A DNA stretch of 64,000 nt from Echria macrotheca (lineage: Eukaryota > Ascomycota > Sordariomycetes > Sordariales > Schizotheciaceae): the NCBI GenBank assembly GCA_030411725.1, contig MU839827.1:4657027-4721026 (forward strand), in the 5' to 3' direction. Positions 53,664 through 64,000 of the stretch are shown here, piece after piece; position 1 is the stretch's first letter; each line of letters starts with the position of its first letter. A model generated the notes under the pieces. It did no database searches and was not told the origin of the DNA. It saw only the letters and a list, made by a program, of their open reading frames with translations. Position numbers and translations under genes: made by a program.

Positions 53664-55108
53664 GGTGGGCGACAGACGAATCCCTGACGAGGGCGTTTAG
53701 CTGTCGATGCTGCGTCGTGGTATCGCAAAGGTGCAGTTCCATACTTTACTTCGACGAAAAAAGAGTGGGGCATTGAGGTCACGTGCTGTCTGGGATGTCG
53801 GCAGTTGTCATTGGCCAATCCAGACTCTCGTCACGTCTTTCACCCTCCTCCAAGTCCAGACTTTCCTTCCTTCAGAGCTTTGCCAAAATCCGCTCCCAGG
53901 ACGGGTTGTGCCTTGAAACACCAATGTTGCTTGCCCTTCCAACTCCACTCTGACATGTCGAGCACGTCGGGTCTTTGGCCATGGTCTTCCATCATCTCCC
54001 GTTTCCCGCTCGTCCGACCCAACCCTTGCTGGATATGGTCGTCTTGTCTTCAGGGAAACTAGCTCGAGATGATGCAATGGTAAGTGTCGTTGCTCTCGAG
54101 TCGCTGACCTGAGGGGCAGGGAACACCCGACCTATTCACATCGCCTCTTACGAGAGAAGTTCGAACTTCTCGAATGGTGGGCTGCCAGCTACACCGAACA
54201 AGTGGAGGTTCCCTGGCCTGAGATCCCTCTGGCTCCTGCTCAGGCACTGGTACTACTAGCCGGAGACTTCTACAGGTCACCGTCTTTATTCCCACATTCA
54301 TCGGTAGGCCAGCTTTTAGGAACGACGGTCGAAGGACAGGTCGAGCTTCCTCGGAGAACGGGGGACGGAAGCAGGCAGCGCTTTGGCGCGTTCATTGGAA
54401 GCTCTTTTCGTCATCAGCCATCATCGACACTCGTCGTCGTGTTGGACACAGTAATCCGTGCGCTAGGCTCCACCATCTGAGCTTCCATCCAAGGTCGCTG
54501 GTGTCCTGGCCGCCAACGCCCTCATCCCTCATCGTCTCTTGCGGAGCCTTCTGTCCAAGCTGCTTCCATGTACAAGGAAGGTGCCGCACGTTCCCGGCGC
54601 TGTCGTCATCGTCACAGGAGAAGGGCTACTGCGGTCTAGCTACCATCATGAGCACATCGTTTCTCCAAGATTCGACAGGTAGAACCTCATAGTACATTTC
54701 TGGTGGATCTAACGGTCACCTCGATTAGGTCTCTGGCCGGTGAGCGGCCGAGTACAAGAAATACAATGGAGACGTTTACAATTGACATATGATATTGCCA
54801 TCGCAATCAGTGGCTTCGATCGCCGGCCTTGCAGTTATTCTGTAAGATCTTCACCATTGTGGATACATCTACGTATCTCTACAACCGCACCACGCCACAG
54901 TTTGCTTTACCATCGACATCAGTTTCCTACTTCGACAAACTGAAACGTTCTCCCCACTGAAGCTATTTCCAGATCAAGCTTCACGGTGGCGATCGGGATA
55001 AACATTCACGACTACGCCCAGCGTCGGGCCGTGTCAGCCAACGGTTTCGGCCATGACTACAAACTCGGGGTTGCTCCTGACGACTCGAGGAACTACACTG
55101 CATTCGTC
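53664..55108. other. Gene-poor interval
   Basis: It contains the uS19m promoter and probably a long leader of the Zn2Cys6 gene. Frames such as 54202-54480 (plus) have no recognisable domain. Nothing else was identified. Confidence 0.5.
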
Positions 55109-57881
55109 ATGCCACGGCAGCACCTCACTCCCAACGCCTGCCTTGTCTGCCGGAAGAAGAGAACGAAGGTGGGTAGATTTCATCACAGCCCTCCTATCAC
55201 ATCTCTCCGCATACTCGGGGAATCACAGTGCTTTTAGCTTTTACCGTTCGAGCCGCTGACGCCCATGTAGTGCGATGGACAGACTCCGTGTCGAAGGTGC
55301 CGTTCCCGTGGCGAAGAATGCGCATACGAGGATAAAAAATGGCGTACCAAAGATCACTTGAGGTCGGAAATTGAGAGGCTCAGGTCAGAACAGCGACAAG
55401 GGCTGGCCGTGATCCAGGCGCTCATGAACAATGACCCAAACAAGTGGGAGACCGTCCTGACCCGACTCCGCCGCAATGAGTCTCCTGAGTCCATTGCCCA
55501 GTGGATTCATTCGAGCACCGGCTGTCCAGACCCGGCTAATCCATCATCGCAATCCTGCGCCCGCAGTCCTCGTGACGGATCGCCGCCACTTCTTCACTCT
55601 CCTTTCCGGCCCAGGTTTTCTCGAAATACCGAGGCCCAGGACGACACCTGCCCTCCTGTTTTCAGGGCCACAGACTTCCAGAGAACAGGGTCAAGACCGA
55701 GCGTCAATGGTAGCAGCGGTTCTGGCCAGCCCGTCGATTCCATGGACGCATTGGTGGGAAGAGTGATACGGAGGGAATCATCACCGACCGGTCGTTCGGT
55801 ATTCATGAATTCAGCTCATAACACAGACGTCCCGTCTTCTTTTTTCACTGATCGCAGTGATCAGAGCGATCATGTTTTCGAACGGTTTCGGACTGCGGCA
55901 GAGCTTTTTCTTCCAGGAAACATCACTGGACATGTTCCTGCCTGGACCAGTGTCACCTCTGATCTGCAGCTCGTTCTGCGGTTGATGGGAAGATACCGAG
56001 TCGGTGAATCCTTCTCGTTTCTTCCGCTAATCTCCCAGTCGCAGTTTTCCAAATGCTTTTATGATGGAACTTACGGACATTGTTCCGAATCACTGGTGAA
56101 TGCTCTTCTCGGCTGGGCCTGCGCCTTGTTCGATCTGCCTATTCGGCCCACGTCCTGCGTGAGCATCGGCGATGCGTTTTTGGGGGAATCGAGGAGACTG
56201 CTATCGCAAGAACGGAACCACTTCACTCTACCCAGTGTCCAAGCTTTGGCAGTGGTTCTCATGGTGGAAATGTCTCGGGGGGCTGACGATGAAGCGTGGA
56301 GACTGGCGCAAGAGACAGTAAGGTCTCTAATCCAGCTAGCGCTTCGCGAGGAACCACGGGAAAGTTCTACAGAGAGTAAAGCCGCACTGGCCCTGGCATA
56401 TTGTGGGGGATTTACCCTGATGAGGTAAGGGAAAACTAACCTATCTCCCGGTCTATTCCGTCTCTGACCATGCAACTGATATAGGATCCTCCGATTGTTG
56501 ACGGGACGTCTCGAACCGAATACAGGCCCTCTGTTTATGCGGCTTGACCCCGAGGCTGGTGATTCAGGAGATGACGCACCAGAAGTTCGTATCGAGAGAG
56601 GTAAATCCAACCATGACAAGTTTCTGGGCGACACTAACAACAACAGGGATCTCTTTACAAATGCGCTTCTTCGCCGAACTACATCTCTGCCCCCCTCTCG
56701 CCAGATTCGTCTTTGAGGTGACTGAGGCTGTTCACACGTTTGCATCGTATAACTACTCGAGGGCAATGACAGCTGAGGACCTAGAAAATGCCTACGACAA
56801 GTGTATCCGCTATTATTCTCAGTTTTCGAGAGAGCAAGGACACGAGATGGGAAGCACGCCGGACCTCATGTTTGCTGAGTAGGTCCACGGCTCCGCGGTA
56901 TGGCAGCCGCTAATACGCACAACTAGGATATGGTACCACTACTGCCTGCTATGCCTGCTTCGCCCGTTTGTCGACAGCACGACCAGTCTCACTGGCACTG
57001 CGACCCCCCGACTGCCAGATAACGCGACACCTTGGTCCATCTGCCAGGAGTCTTCCGAAGCCGTTATTTTCCTGACCCGCACATACCAGACACGGTTTTC
57101 CCTGTCACACCCATCACCGCTGTTGCCTCATATGCTCTTCGCTGCTGTCCTTCATCAGTTGACATTGGTTGTCCGTCATCAGCATGCGTCGGAACAACCA
57201 CCATCCGAGGTAGCCTCCAAGATGTCGCCGCGGGTGATATACGGCTCACCACAGCATCAAAACAACACTGCCAAACCGATCCCGTTTACGCCAAGTTGCC
57301 CCTCGCGATCGATACCCCAGCCACTTTCTCCGACATTTAGCGTCCAGGCTCGACGGGCTGGCCAACGCCGAGCGTCATGCCTTTCGACCGTGTCGATCTG
57401 CGAGTCGGAGACAAGTGAAGCTTCAACTTCTCTTGCCGGGCTCTCCTCAAGCTTTGACCAAGGCGGGTCTGGATCTGAAGTCTTTGATATGGGGCCTACC
57501 TTCGCTTCAGAACCAGCCGACCTTGTCACGATTGGGACTTTGCAGCTGGTCGCGATGGGGGCGCAGCACGCAGGTGCGGCCGACGCGGCTCGAGTCCTGC
57601 ACAGTCTCGGTCCCATCCAGCATCTTGTTGGGTCAAATATGGATCTGTCGCTCATGGCGAACTTCCTGCCGTTGCAGACGGATGATCTAAGAAGGGCGAG
57701 GCTGTTGACAGGTCTTGGTCTCCCGGATCCGAGACCTTTGCGCTTTGTCGGCGCCTCGAGCATTTCTGACCCTCCACGGAATGTGGTAGCTCAAGGTGCA
57801 GGATTTGCCGCGCCAGCACCGGTGAAGATGCAACCGTTTGCTTGTCCTGGGAATGTGGAACAAGTTGAACTCAAGGCCTAA
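55109..57881 (+). CDS. Zn2Cys6 transcription factor with fungal-specific domain
   Basis: Five exons, 55109-55168, 55271-56424, 56485-56600, 56647-56878 and 56927-57881, give 838 aa. All introns are GT-AG. The zinc cluster is split by the first intron: [11 protein letters not shown] then [20 protein letters not shown] (C-x2-C-x6-C ... C-x2-C-x6-C). It is followed by a coiled-coil helix [19 protein letters not shown]. The middle homology region includes [30 protein letters not shown] and [22 protein letters not shown] helices and a disordered Ser-rich C-terminus follow. It is a nuclear DNA-binding regulator. The layout resembles the NIT-4/AmyR-like class, but the target is not predictable. Start [14 protein letters not shown] sits just before the cluster. 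Confidence 0.92.
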
Positions 57882-58117
57882 GTGGACGCATGGGGAGTTT
57901 GGTCTTGTGAAACAAAAGAGCTGGTTTCGAGGCAAAGTAAGTCATCTATCTGACGATCAAGCTACGTCTGACTATATCTAACCCCACCAGGTACCCTCCC
58001 GCTCGACAAATGAGGTTCCGAGGGATATGTTTAAACGAGTGTGTCGACACAGGATCATGATCAGCCCCCATCATTCTATTCCGAAGACACCCTTCCGCTA
58101 CTACATCCCTAAACCCG

Positions 58118-59054
58118 TCAGTCATAAACAGGTGCCTGTCTTGTCACAATCTCCAACGCAACCACCTCCCCTCCTGTCAATGGAGCCGTGGCCCTCAGGA
58201 GGGCGCGATTGCCGCCGTTCCCGCTTGCTTCGGGATTCATCCAGAACACTGCGTTTCCCTCGATTGGCCTGAATGTGAGCCCATTCTCCCATGGCTCATC
58301 ACACTCGACCACGTCGCACCATGCGTCGTCCCGCGGCGGCGCAAGGAGGGGGAAATTCATCCCACCCCCGGTCGTGTTCTCGGGCACGTGTGCCCACGCA
58401 ACCAGACTAAAGATTCGGTCTCCGCCTGAAGCTGCAAGTGATTCCCGAGCCTGTTCACCGTCACGAACTGAGGGGCGAGAGGAGAGCCAGTCTGCTTGGT
58501 ATGGATAGGTCTGTCCTGGGCGGAAATGGGAGAGCCGTGCACGGTCGATGTGGGAAACCGGCGGGTTATGGCCTTGGAGGGAAGCAAGGCGGGACTGGAT
58601 GCATCGGGTCACTTCGTCCTTTTCGAGCCTGACTTGGGTTGTTGCCTTGAGCGGATCTGGTTCGTCGGTATCCCGATCCACCTGGGGAGCATTCTCTGTA
58701 TCCTGATCTTGTTCATTCCTTGACAAGCGTTGCGCATCGAGAGGGTGCCCAGAGCCATCTAAAAAGGGGAATAAAACGTCTCTGATTGCTGTCAGTTCCA
58801 TCTCAAAGTCATGTTCATCGGGCATACCTCTGTGCTTTCAAATGGTTCACCTCATGTCGACTCAGGAATCCGGTGAGATACAGAACCAGGGGCGAGGTCG
58901 ATACGATTTGTGTCTTGAATGCTGGGTCTCTGCCGGTATAGTCGTCGGGAACGGGGACGTAGGGTATTTCCTCGGCGAGGTCTGAGGACGTGCATTGGCC
59001 GGTTGCTAGTATCAGCGCGCCGATGGTGATTCTGGACAGTGAGATGCTCTTCAT
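58118..59054 (-). CDS. Prolyl 4-hydroxylase-like protein lacking iron ligands
   Basis: Exon 1 is 59054-58828 and exon 2 is 58781-58118, giving 296 aa. The intron is 46 bp (GTATGC...CTGAC...ATCAG). The N-terminus has a hydrophobic anchor ISLSRITIGALILATGQ, then PLVLYLTGFLSRHEVNHL, the usual start of fungal 2OG-Fe(II) prolyl hydroxylases. The C-terminal domain keeps TTGGGMNFPLL, ECDEPWENGLTFRPIEGNAV and VFWMN. At the iron site the expected H-x-D is Q-A-D (TYPYQADW), and the distal HAG-type histidine is replaced in LLRATAPLTGGE. The downstream Lys that grips 2-oxoglutarate is also not evident. It therefore looks catalytically dead although the frame is intact. Alternative starts at 59084 and 59126 are in frame. 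Confidence 0.75.
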
Positions 59055-59436
59055 CTTGCCTTTTTTGTTATGAAGTTGTGTCATACGTTCAGGAGACACA
59101 GGTGTGAAGATATTTCCGTACATCACACGTGTACGGATGCACCTGTCTAGATTCTGGCGCGGTCAGGCACCTAGCTGCCCGGCCGTTTTAGCTCCGAGCT
59201 TTTCCCTCCGCAACGCTACGGTGGCATATTCTACGTCAGTCAGGTAACCGATTACCCGGAAAGAACAGTTCCGTCGGTACCTAGACCTAACTGCGAGGAC
59301 GTTGCCAAGTCTGGTAGCATTACCGGATAAATGCATCAGACCCAATGCTTCGCCTGTTACTTTAGTGTTAGGGATGATCTTGCCACATGTTGACTTTTTG
59401 GATTGCTGGAATTTGACTCTGAGCAGGAGAAGCAAA
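59055..59436. other. Divergent intergenic region
   Basis: It lies upstream of both the P4H-like gene (minus) and the thioredoxin-fold gene (plus). An in-frame upstream ATG at 59302 precedes the preferred start of the latter. No other feature. Confidence 0.5.
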
Positions 59437-60786
59437 ATGAAGCGCAATCGGGTTTGGGGGCTGGTTATTGCTGGATGGGGGTGGTCGGGTCTGACGACGG
59501 CATGGAAGCATGTTGACGAGGCGAGACTGCGGGAGGCGTTGGATTCGAGCGGGTATACGCTTGTTGCTTGTAAGTTCTTCACTGTGGCGAGAGGAGATTT
59601 GCTCACATAGCGGGTTGTCTAGTTGTTCTGGTATGTCTTCACAACGGGGATTGGATACTGATTGCCAGCCGAAAAGGGGTGTAAACACTAAACATGAACT
59701 AGCCAACACAGTAAGTCTTCCACCCCAATGCTCCGACCATAGCTAAATCCCACCAGAAATGAAAGCAGAGCCCTCGAAAAACAGTGGCTCGCCCTCCAAG
59801 ACACCGAAAAGGACGACAACATCGTCAGCCTCGACTGTGCCACATCTCCATCATTCTGCAGAGAACTCGGCGTGACAATGTTCCCCTCCATCAGGATGTA
59901 CCACCGCGACGGCCGAATGGACCGATACCGCGGCCCCCGTCGAGCACAAGAGTACTTCTTCCCCTCCCATCTATCTCCCAAATAGGACTGGACCCTAACT
60001 GAAGAAAAAACAAAGAATAAGCATGTTCCTCCGCCGCGCCCTCCGCCCGCCCGTCCTCGAACTCGACGCCCACCTTGACCCTTCCCTCGCAACGATGGAC
60101 AACATAGTCTTTATCGGATATATTCACCCCGACGACTGGAATCTGTATGATCGCTTCTATGAGATGGCTAATCTCTACCGCGGCAGTTATGGGTTTGTTA
60201 TTTCGCCGCCGGATGAGGGGGGGACTCGCTCCGTGCTGGTTTGTTATAATAATGTTGATGGGGACCGGTTTGAGACTGCTGATACGGCGGGGGTGGGATC
60301 TTTGGAGCGGTTTGTTAAGCAGTGTGGGGAGATGGCGGTGGCGGATTGGAGTTGGGGGATGCGGGAGGGGGCGGTTCAGGTAGGTCTTATTATCCCTTGG
60401 GTATGACTTTATTAGAACTGGGGCTGACGAGGGTGGTGTAGGCTGGTATGAAGGTGTTGTATTACTTTGCTGGGGATGAGGATGAGAAGGAGGAGTATCG
60501 GGGGGTGGTGAGGCCGCTTGCTAAGAGGATGGTTGGGGATGTGAGGTTTGTGGTCGCCGATAAGGAGGCGCCTCTGGGGAGGTATCTTGCGTCGGTTGGA
60601 TCGTTGATTTCGGATAAGAGGCAGAGGTTGGTGTTGGAAGATACACGGACTGGGGAGGTTTTCCCTTTTTACGGAGAAGACGCAACAGCAGAGGAAGTCG
60701 AGAAGTTCATCGCTGGCGTGGAGGAGCAGAAGATTGGATTGTGGACAAAGGACTCGACCCAGCAGCGGGTCCATGAGGAGCTCTAA
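59437..60786 (+). CDS. PDI-like thioredoxin-fold protein without CxxC
   Basis: Six exons, 59437-59569, 59623-59630 (8 nt), 59703-59710 (8 nt), 59757-59951, 60022-60379 and 60442-60786, give 348 aa. All junctions are GT-AG with CTAAA/CTAAC branches except an AAG acceptor at 60021. The N-terminus has a hydrophobic signal/anchor (VWGLVIAGWGWSGL). Thioredoxin domain 1: SGYTLVAFVLPTQNESRALE, then VSLDCATSPSFCRELGVTMF and PSIRMYHRDGRMDRYRG, with cis-Pro in MFPS. Domain 2: LDPSLATMDNIVFIGYI onward. Domain 3: VLYYFAGDEDEKEEYRG and VEKFIAGVEEQKIG. The place of the PDI active site (W-C-x-x-C) is occupied by PTQNES, so it cannot be an oxidoreductase there. It may be an ER chaperone-like PDI relative. 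Confidence 0.78.
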
Positions 60787-60940
60787 TAAGAATATCCGTT
60801 GCGCTTTCAATTCAATTCAAGCAAATTGCCCAGTCTGGTAAGCATGGAAGTGATACTGAGCATCACCGTATCCCTCTGTACCCAAGCACCGCAGCCTTGT
60901 ATCTGGCGTATTCGCAACAACACGATAATCTGAACATCCC

Positions 60941-61466
60941 CTAATTTGCGGGAACAGTAAAATCCGCCTGGGCGCAAACAACACTTCTCTGGCTGTAGAT
61001 CTGACCCATAGTCCAATGTTCATTGGTCGTCGTGTTGTCGGTACAAGTCACCGTCACCTGGACAGTCCCGGACATAACCGTCGAGTTGCCCCTGAAGTTG
61101 TCAACATAACCCAAATCAAAACATATAGGTAATCTAATCAAGGACGTACTGCCCGGGAATGGTCTGCTCGACATCCAACTGTCCGGACGGCCGACTATAC
61201 TTGAAATTGGCGCCCGCGCCGACCGGTGCCGTGTCGTCGGGGGTGCACGCGTAGGCGACAGTTCCATAAAAGAAGTCCTGGAGCTGGCCGCTCGAGGCCG
61301 AGCACTTGAAAGAGTAAGGGGTCAAGCTATTGGTCAGGTTGAAGTTGACGTAGCCCCAAGAATTTTGGTGGGCCGGGGTGGTGAACGTGTACGAGGCGTG
61401 GTAGTCGAAGCCGTGGATGGTGAAAACACCGGCCGAGGCGAGCGAGCGAATGAATGGAAGCTTCAT
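60941..61466 (-). CDS. Small secreted protein (155 aa)
   Basis: Exon 1 is 61466-61150 and exon 2 is 61091-60941. The intron has a GTACGT donor, TTGAC branch and TTCAG acceptor. The N-terminus MKLPFIRSLASAGVFTI is a short, weak signal peptide. The mature chain is beta-rich with NSWGYVNFNLTNSLTPYSF, CSASSGQLQDFFYGTVAYAC and EHWTMGQIYSQRSVVCAQAD. Two pairs of Cys could form disulphides. No family is recognised with confidence. The spacing is loosely like small fungal beta-barrel allergens, but that is speculation. A TATA box lies about 80 bp upstream. Confidence 0.75.
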
Positions 61467-61539
61467 TTTGGGCTTTTCTTTGAAAGGGAGCGATGCGTCT
61501 TGAGAATAAAATCAGACCAGAAAACGATGAACAGATGCG

Positions 61540-61549
61540 GTTTATATAG
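61540..61549 (-). promoter_or_regulatory. TATA box of the small secreted-protein gene
   Basis: The minus strand reads CTATATAAAC about 75-85 bp before the ATG at 61466, followed by an A/C-rich leader. This is the normal distance for a fungal TATA element plus short 5' UTR. Confidence 0.6.
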
Positions 61550-61668
61550 TGCTAGAAATACGAGATTCGACCTCGCTATAATTAGCCGGAATGGAACTCT
61601 AGCTCCATGTCATGTACGTAGTAGCGACGGTCCGCTGCCTGGGTTCCCAGTGAATCGCGTCGTTTGAG

Positions 61669-62758
61669 TCACGCCTTCACACATCTCTCTCTGAGATACT
61701 CATAATCCGGCATGGCGGCCCGGACCGTCTTCTCGAGCAACGCTGCTGCCTCGTCTCCAAACTCAGCCTTCCACGTCTCGACCTCGGCGTCAATATCGAC
61801 GCGCCCCGGCGTCTTGTCCTTGATGACGCCCCGGGACGACTGCAGTGACGACATCATGATGTCTGCCACGGCCTTCTCCCTACCAGAAAAGGCGCCGGGG
61901 TAACCCGGCTCGGCGTCGTCCCACTCGAAGCGGAGCGCGTTGCGGTCCAGCCCGGCTTCGTCGCAGAAGCGCATGACCACGTCGCGGTCGTGCACCACAT
62001 CACGGGCGTCGAGAAGCAGCGGAGCTGGGCAGCCCTTCGCATGCTCGGCGGAGCACCAGTCATATAAATAGCGAGTCCATCGCCAGGTCATGTTGGTGAG
62101 GAGCGTGGCTGTGGCCGCCCGGTCGTCGATAAAGCCGTCCTTGGCCATCTTCCGCATCGCCCGGTACATGGATGGCCATGCGAGCGCCGGGTGTCGGATT
62201 AGGAAGGCGAACTGCCAAGTGCGGAGGTACTCGTCGGGGAACACCGTCTTGTTGTTTGGGGAGAAGGTCTGTGTCGGACCGTAGTCGGGGAAGTTGAGAC
62301 GGAAATCATCCTGCAAACCAGTGAGTTTCTTTCATGTTCTTAAATTGGTCGACCAGGATTACCTGCTGCACGCGGCTCTCGTGGTCGCCATCGGCATCCA
62401 GCATGGTGGCTGGGTTGACGAACCAAAAGGCATGTTCCTTGGTGAACATGATCTTGCCTTTGGATCGCGCCTCGGCACTGCATTCTTCCATCTGGTCAAG
62501 ACAATCCTGGAAGAGACTGCGGATCTCGCTTTTCTCATCGTCGGTCCATTCCACAATAGATTTGGCGTAATAGCCCTTGTAGGTGGCTGTGGTGAAGGCC
62601 TCCAGGAAAAAGTAGCCGCTCTTGTCGTTGGCGAAGAGGTTGGGCTGGTGTTTGATGTCGAGCACCCTGACCAGCAGATTCGAAGCGGTCCGTGGGATGC
62701 TAACGAGGAAGAGACGGCGGGAGTTCTTTGCGTGTGCGTTCTGCTCTGGACCAGCCAT
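61669..62758 (-). CDS. Sulfotransferase-like P-loop protein
   Basis: Exon 1 is 62758-62363 and exon 2 is 62310-61669. The 52-bp phase-0 intron has a GTAATC donor and TTTGCAG acceptor, giving 345 aa. The start MAGPEQNAHAKNSRRLFL places a P-loop-like PAPS site immediately, in VSIPRTASNLLVRVLDIKHQ. Further features typical of fungal sulfotransferase-family proteins are KGKIMFTKEHAFWFVNPA, FAFLIRHPALAWPSMYRAM (the 3'-phosphate-binding RHP), LLLDARDVVHDRDVVMRFCD and a C-terminal YLRERC. It probably transfers sulfate from PAPS to a small molecule. The substrate is unknown and it may belong to a secondary pathway. An in-frame ATG 72 bp upstream is less likely. Confidence 0.82.
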
Positions 62759-64000
62759 GGTTACAAGACAAATCAGGGTGTTGTATACGACGCCTGTGTT
62801 AGTCGATCTGTTCAGGAGCACGGTGAGCAAATCACGACTCGAAAGAATGACAACATCCGAGTTGTGGATTGCGTGCTTCTTGTATTATTCCAGAGCAGGG
62901 CTCCTCCTCTGCATGGGAGGGGGTAAGGTAGCGTTCGGCATTTCGTCTGGGACCGAGTTCCGGCTGTTCGCCCGTTCATCGGCCAAGACAGCACCGATCC
63001 GGGTGCCGTTCCCTTCGCGGAATAGCTGGTCCTTCTGTGTGGTTTGTTCGCATGTCGGATTCCAACTTGCCGGGGTGTTAGTCTTACGTTGCGTCGTTGC
63101 ACTCATGCACGCCTCTACAGGAAACGCGGGGATTGTCATTGGACTGTTGGACATGCGGATGCGGGATGATGATCGCTAGGGAGGAAGACAGAGGAAAAGG
63201 CATACTCCCGAGTGATTGGAGCTCCTGAGTGGTTGAAGCTCCCGAATGTCACGAGCCAACATGAAAGCGTGTGTCGGAAGTGACGGGTCTTTTTGGATAT
63301 GTTTCTACATTCAGCGGGACTGGGAAGGAACGGGCATACAGATCGATGACAAAACTTGAACTAGCTTATTCTCAACGTCGACAACATTTGCAAGCTGTCA
63401 ACATGGCTGGCGAATCGCGTACACAGACGTCTCCCGTATGGAAGGCACCGAAATAGCTGCCTGCCATTGCCCAAGCTGAAGGCGCTTCCAGGCAGTCATC
63501 TGTCAAGAAGTGTCTTGGTGGATGTTGATGACAGAATTGAGGACAGCGAAAGCGGAGGGAGCCGAAAAAGAGGCGCCAGGGGGTATAAGGCGCTAAACCC
63601 AGATGGTATAGGTGCTGAACCCCCACAAACACCCCCTACCCTGCAAGGCAGTTAGGCGGACTGCCGCCCCGCAGCGGTCCTGGACCTCCACCAAGTCCTT
63701 CCTGGACCTGCCTGACTGGACCTTCAAGTCCTTGACCTCAACCTGACACCGAACCTGGACGCGTCCTCCCAAGGAGAGCGGAACATACCCTAGACATTCC
63801 GCACAAGCTAGCATCAAATAAACGGGCAGGAAAATACACGGCCATGCCTTCCGAGGTTTTTGCCTGTTGCGGCAGCGACGCGCCAATCCGGCCGAAGACG
63901 CGCCAGTTACCCAGTACTCCTGTACTCGCACAGTTGCGCGTTGAGGATAAACGCCACCATCACTAGTTCCGAGCCAGTCACACCGGCCCCGGCCCGTCCC
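62759..64000. other. Gene-poor right end
   Basis: No supported gene. A plus-strand frame 62622-63179 is mostly antisense to the sulfotransferase. From about 63640 to 63780 the DNA is dense in short GTCCTGGACC/AAGTCCTTGACC motifs, with GGCAGTTAGGCGGACTGCC just before. This resembles the GC-rich block at 17812-17995 in style and may be another transposon end. Confidence 0.45.

Overview
The window is nuclear DNA of a filamentous ascomycete, most likely a sordariomycete. Genes have short introns (about 46-100 bp) with GTAAGT-type donors and CTAAC/CTGAC branch sites. Recognisable orthologues are fungal (Pho88, Rad14/XPA, PRO11/HAM-3 striatin, PTR2, Doc1/Apc10, Mre11, Taf10, mitochondrial uS19). 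The first 18 kb carries the mark of repeat-induced point mutation (RIP): extreme AT-richness, TpA excess, and stop codons or C-to-Y changes inside recognisable transposon reading frames. No species call is made.

Region 1 (1 to about 18,330) is a nest of dead transposons with no host gene. It contains the 3' part of a hAT transposase gene broken by at least seven GT-AG introns (1-3216), and two families of roughly 1.3 kb non-coding elements with CAGGGTTGG ends and dense internal palindromes. Family A has the GTAGTCCGGACTAC motif and shares its 3' 1 kb with the hAT element. Family B has the GACTACTGTAGTC motif. There is also a 242 bp miniature element with a perfect 8-bp target duplication, a RIP-mutated non-LTR gag relic with a 13-bp target duplication, and three copies of a GC-richer element with an (AAT)n tail. 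One of those copies sits inside a family B element with a 12-bp duplication. Paralogous empty sites inside the window allow several insertions to be verified and ordered.

Region 2 (18.3-26.6 kb) is a sparse transition zone. It holds a 196-aa orphan, two small secreted-protein genes (one frame-broken), a class I methyltransferase with a shortened N-terminus and a 115-aa unknown, separated by long gene-poor stretches.

Region 3 (26.6-35.5 kb) holds pho88, rad14, the striatin gene and a PTR2 peptide transporter whose first exon is only 4 nt. A long gene-poor stretch precedes a secreted aspartic protease with a GC-AG intron (38.0-39.4 kb).

Region 4 (41.6-53.7 kb) holds a three-repeat gelsolin/severin protein, a POF1-type nucleotidyltransferase divergent from an SDR, doc1 divergent from mre11, taf10, and mitochondrial uS19 with a 16-nt internal exon.

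Region 5 (55.1-62.8 kb) holds a Zn2Cys6 transcription factor, a prolyl-4-hydroxylase-like protein lacking its iron-binding histidines, a thioredoxin-fold protein lacking CxxC and containing two 8-nt exons, a small secreted protein and a sulfotransferase-like P-loop protein. The last 1.2 kb has no supported gene. Exon boundaries were assigned by hand from splice consensus and frame, and the final CDS lengths of the spliced models are multiples of three.
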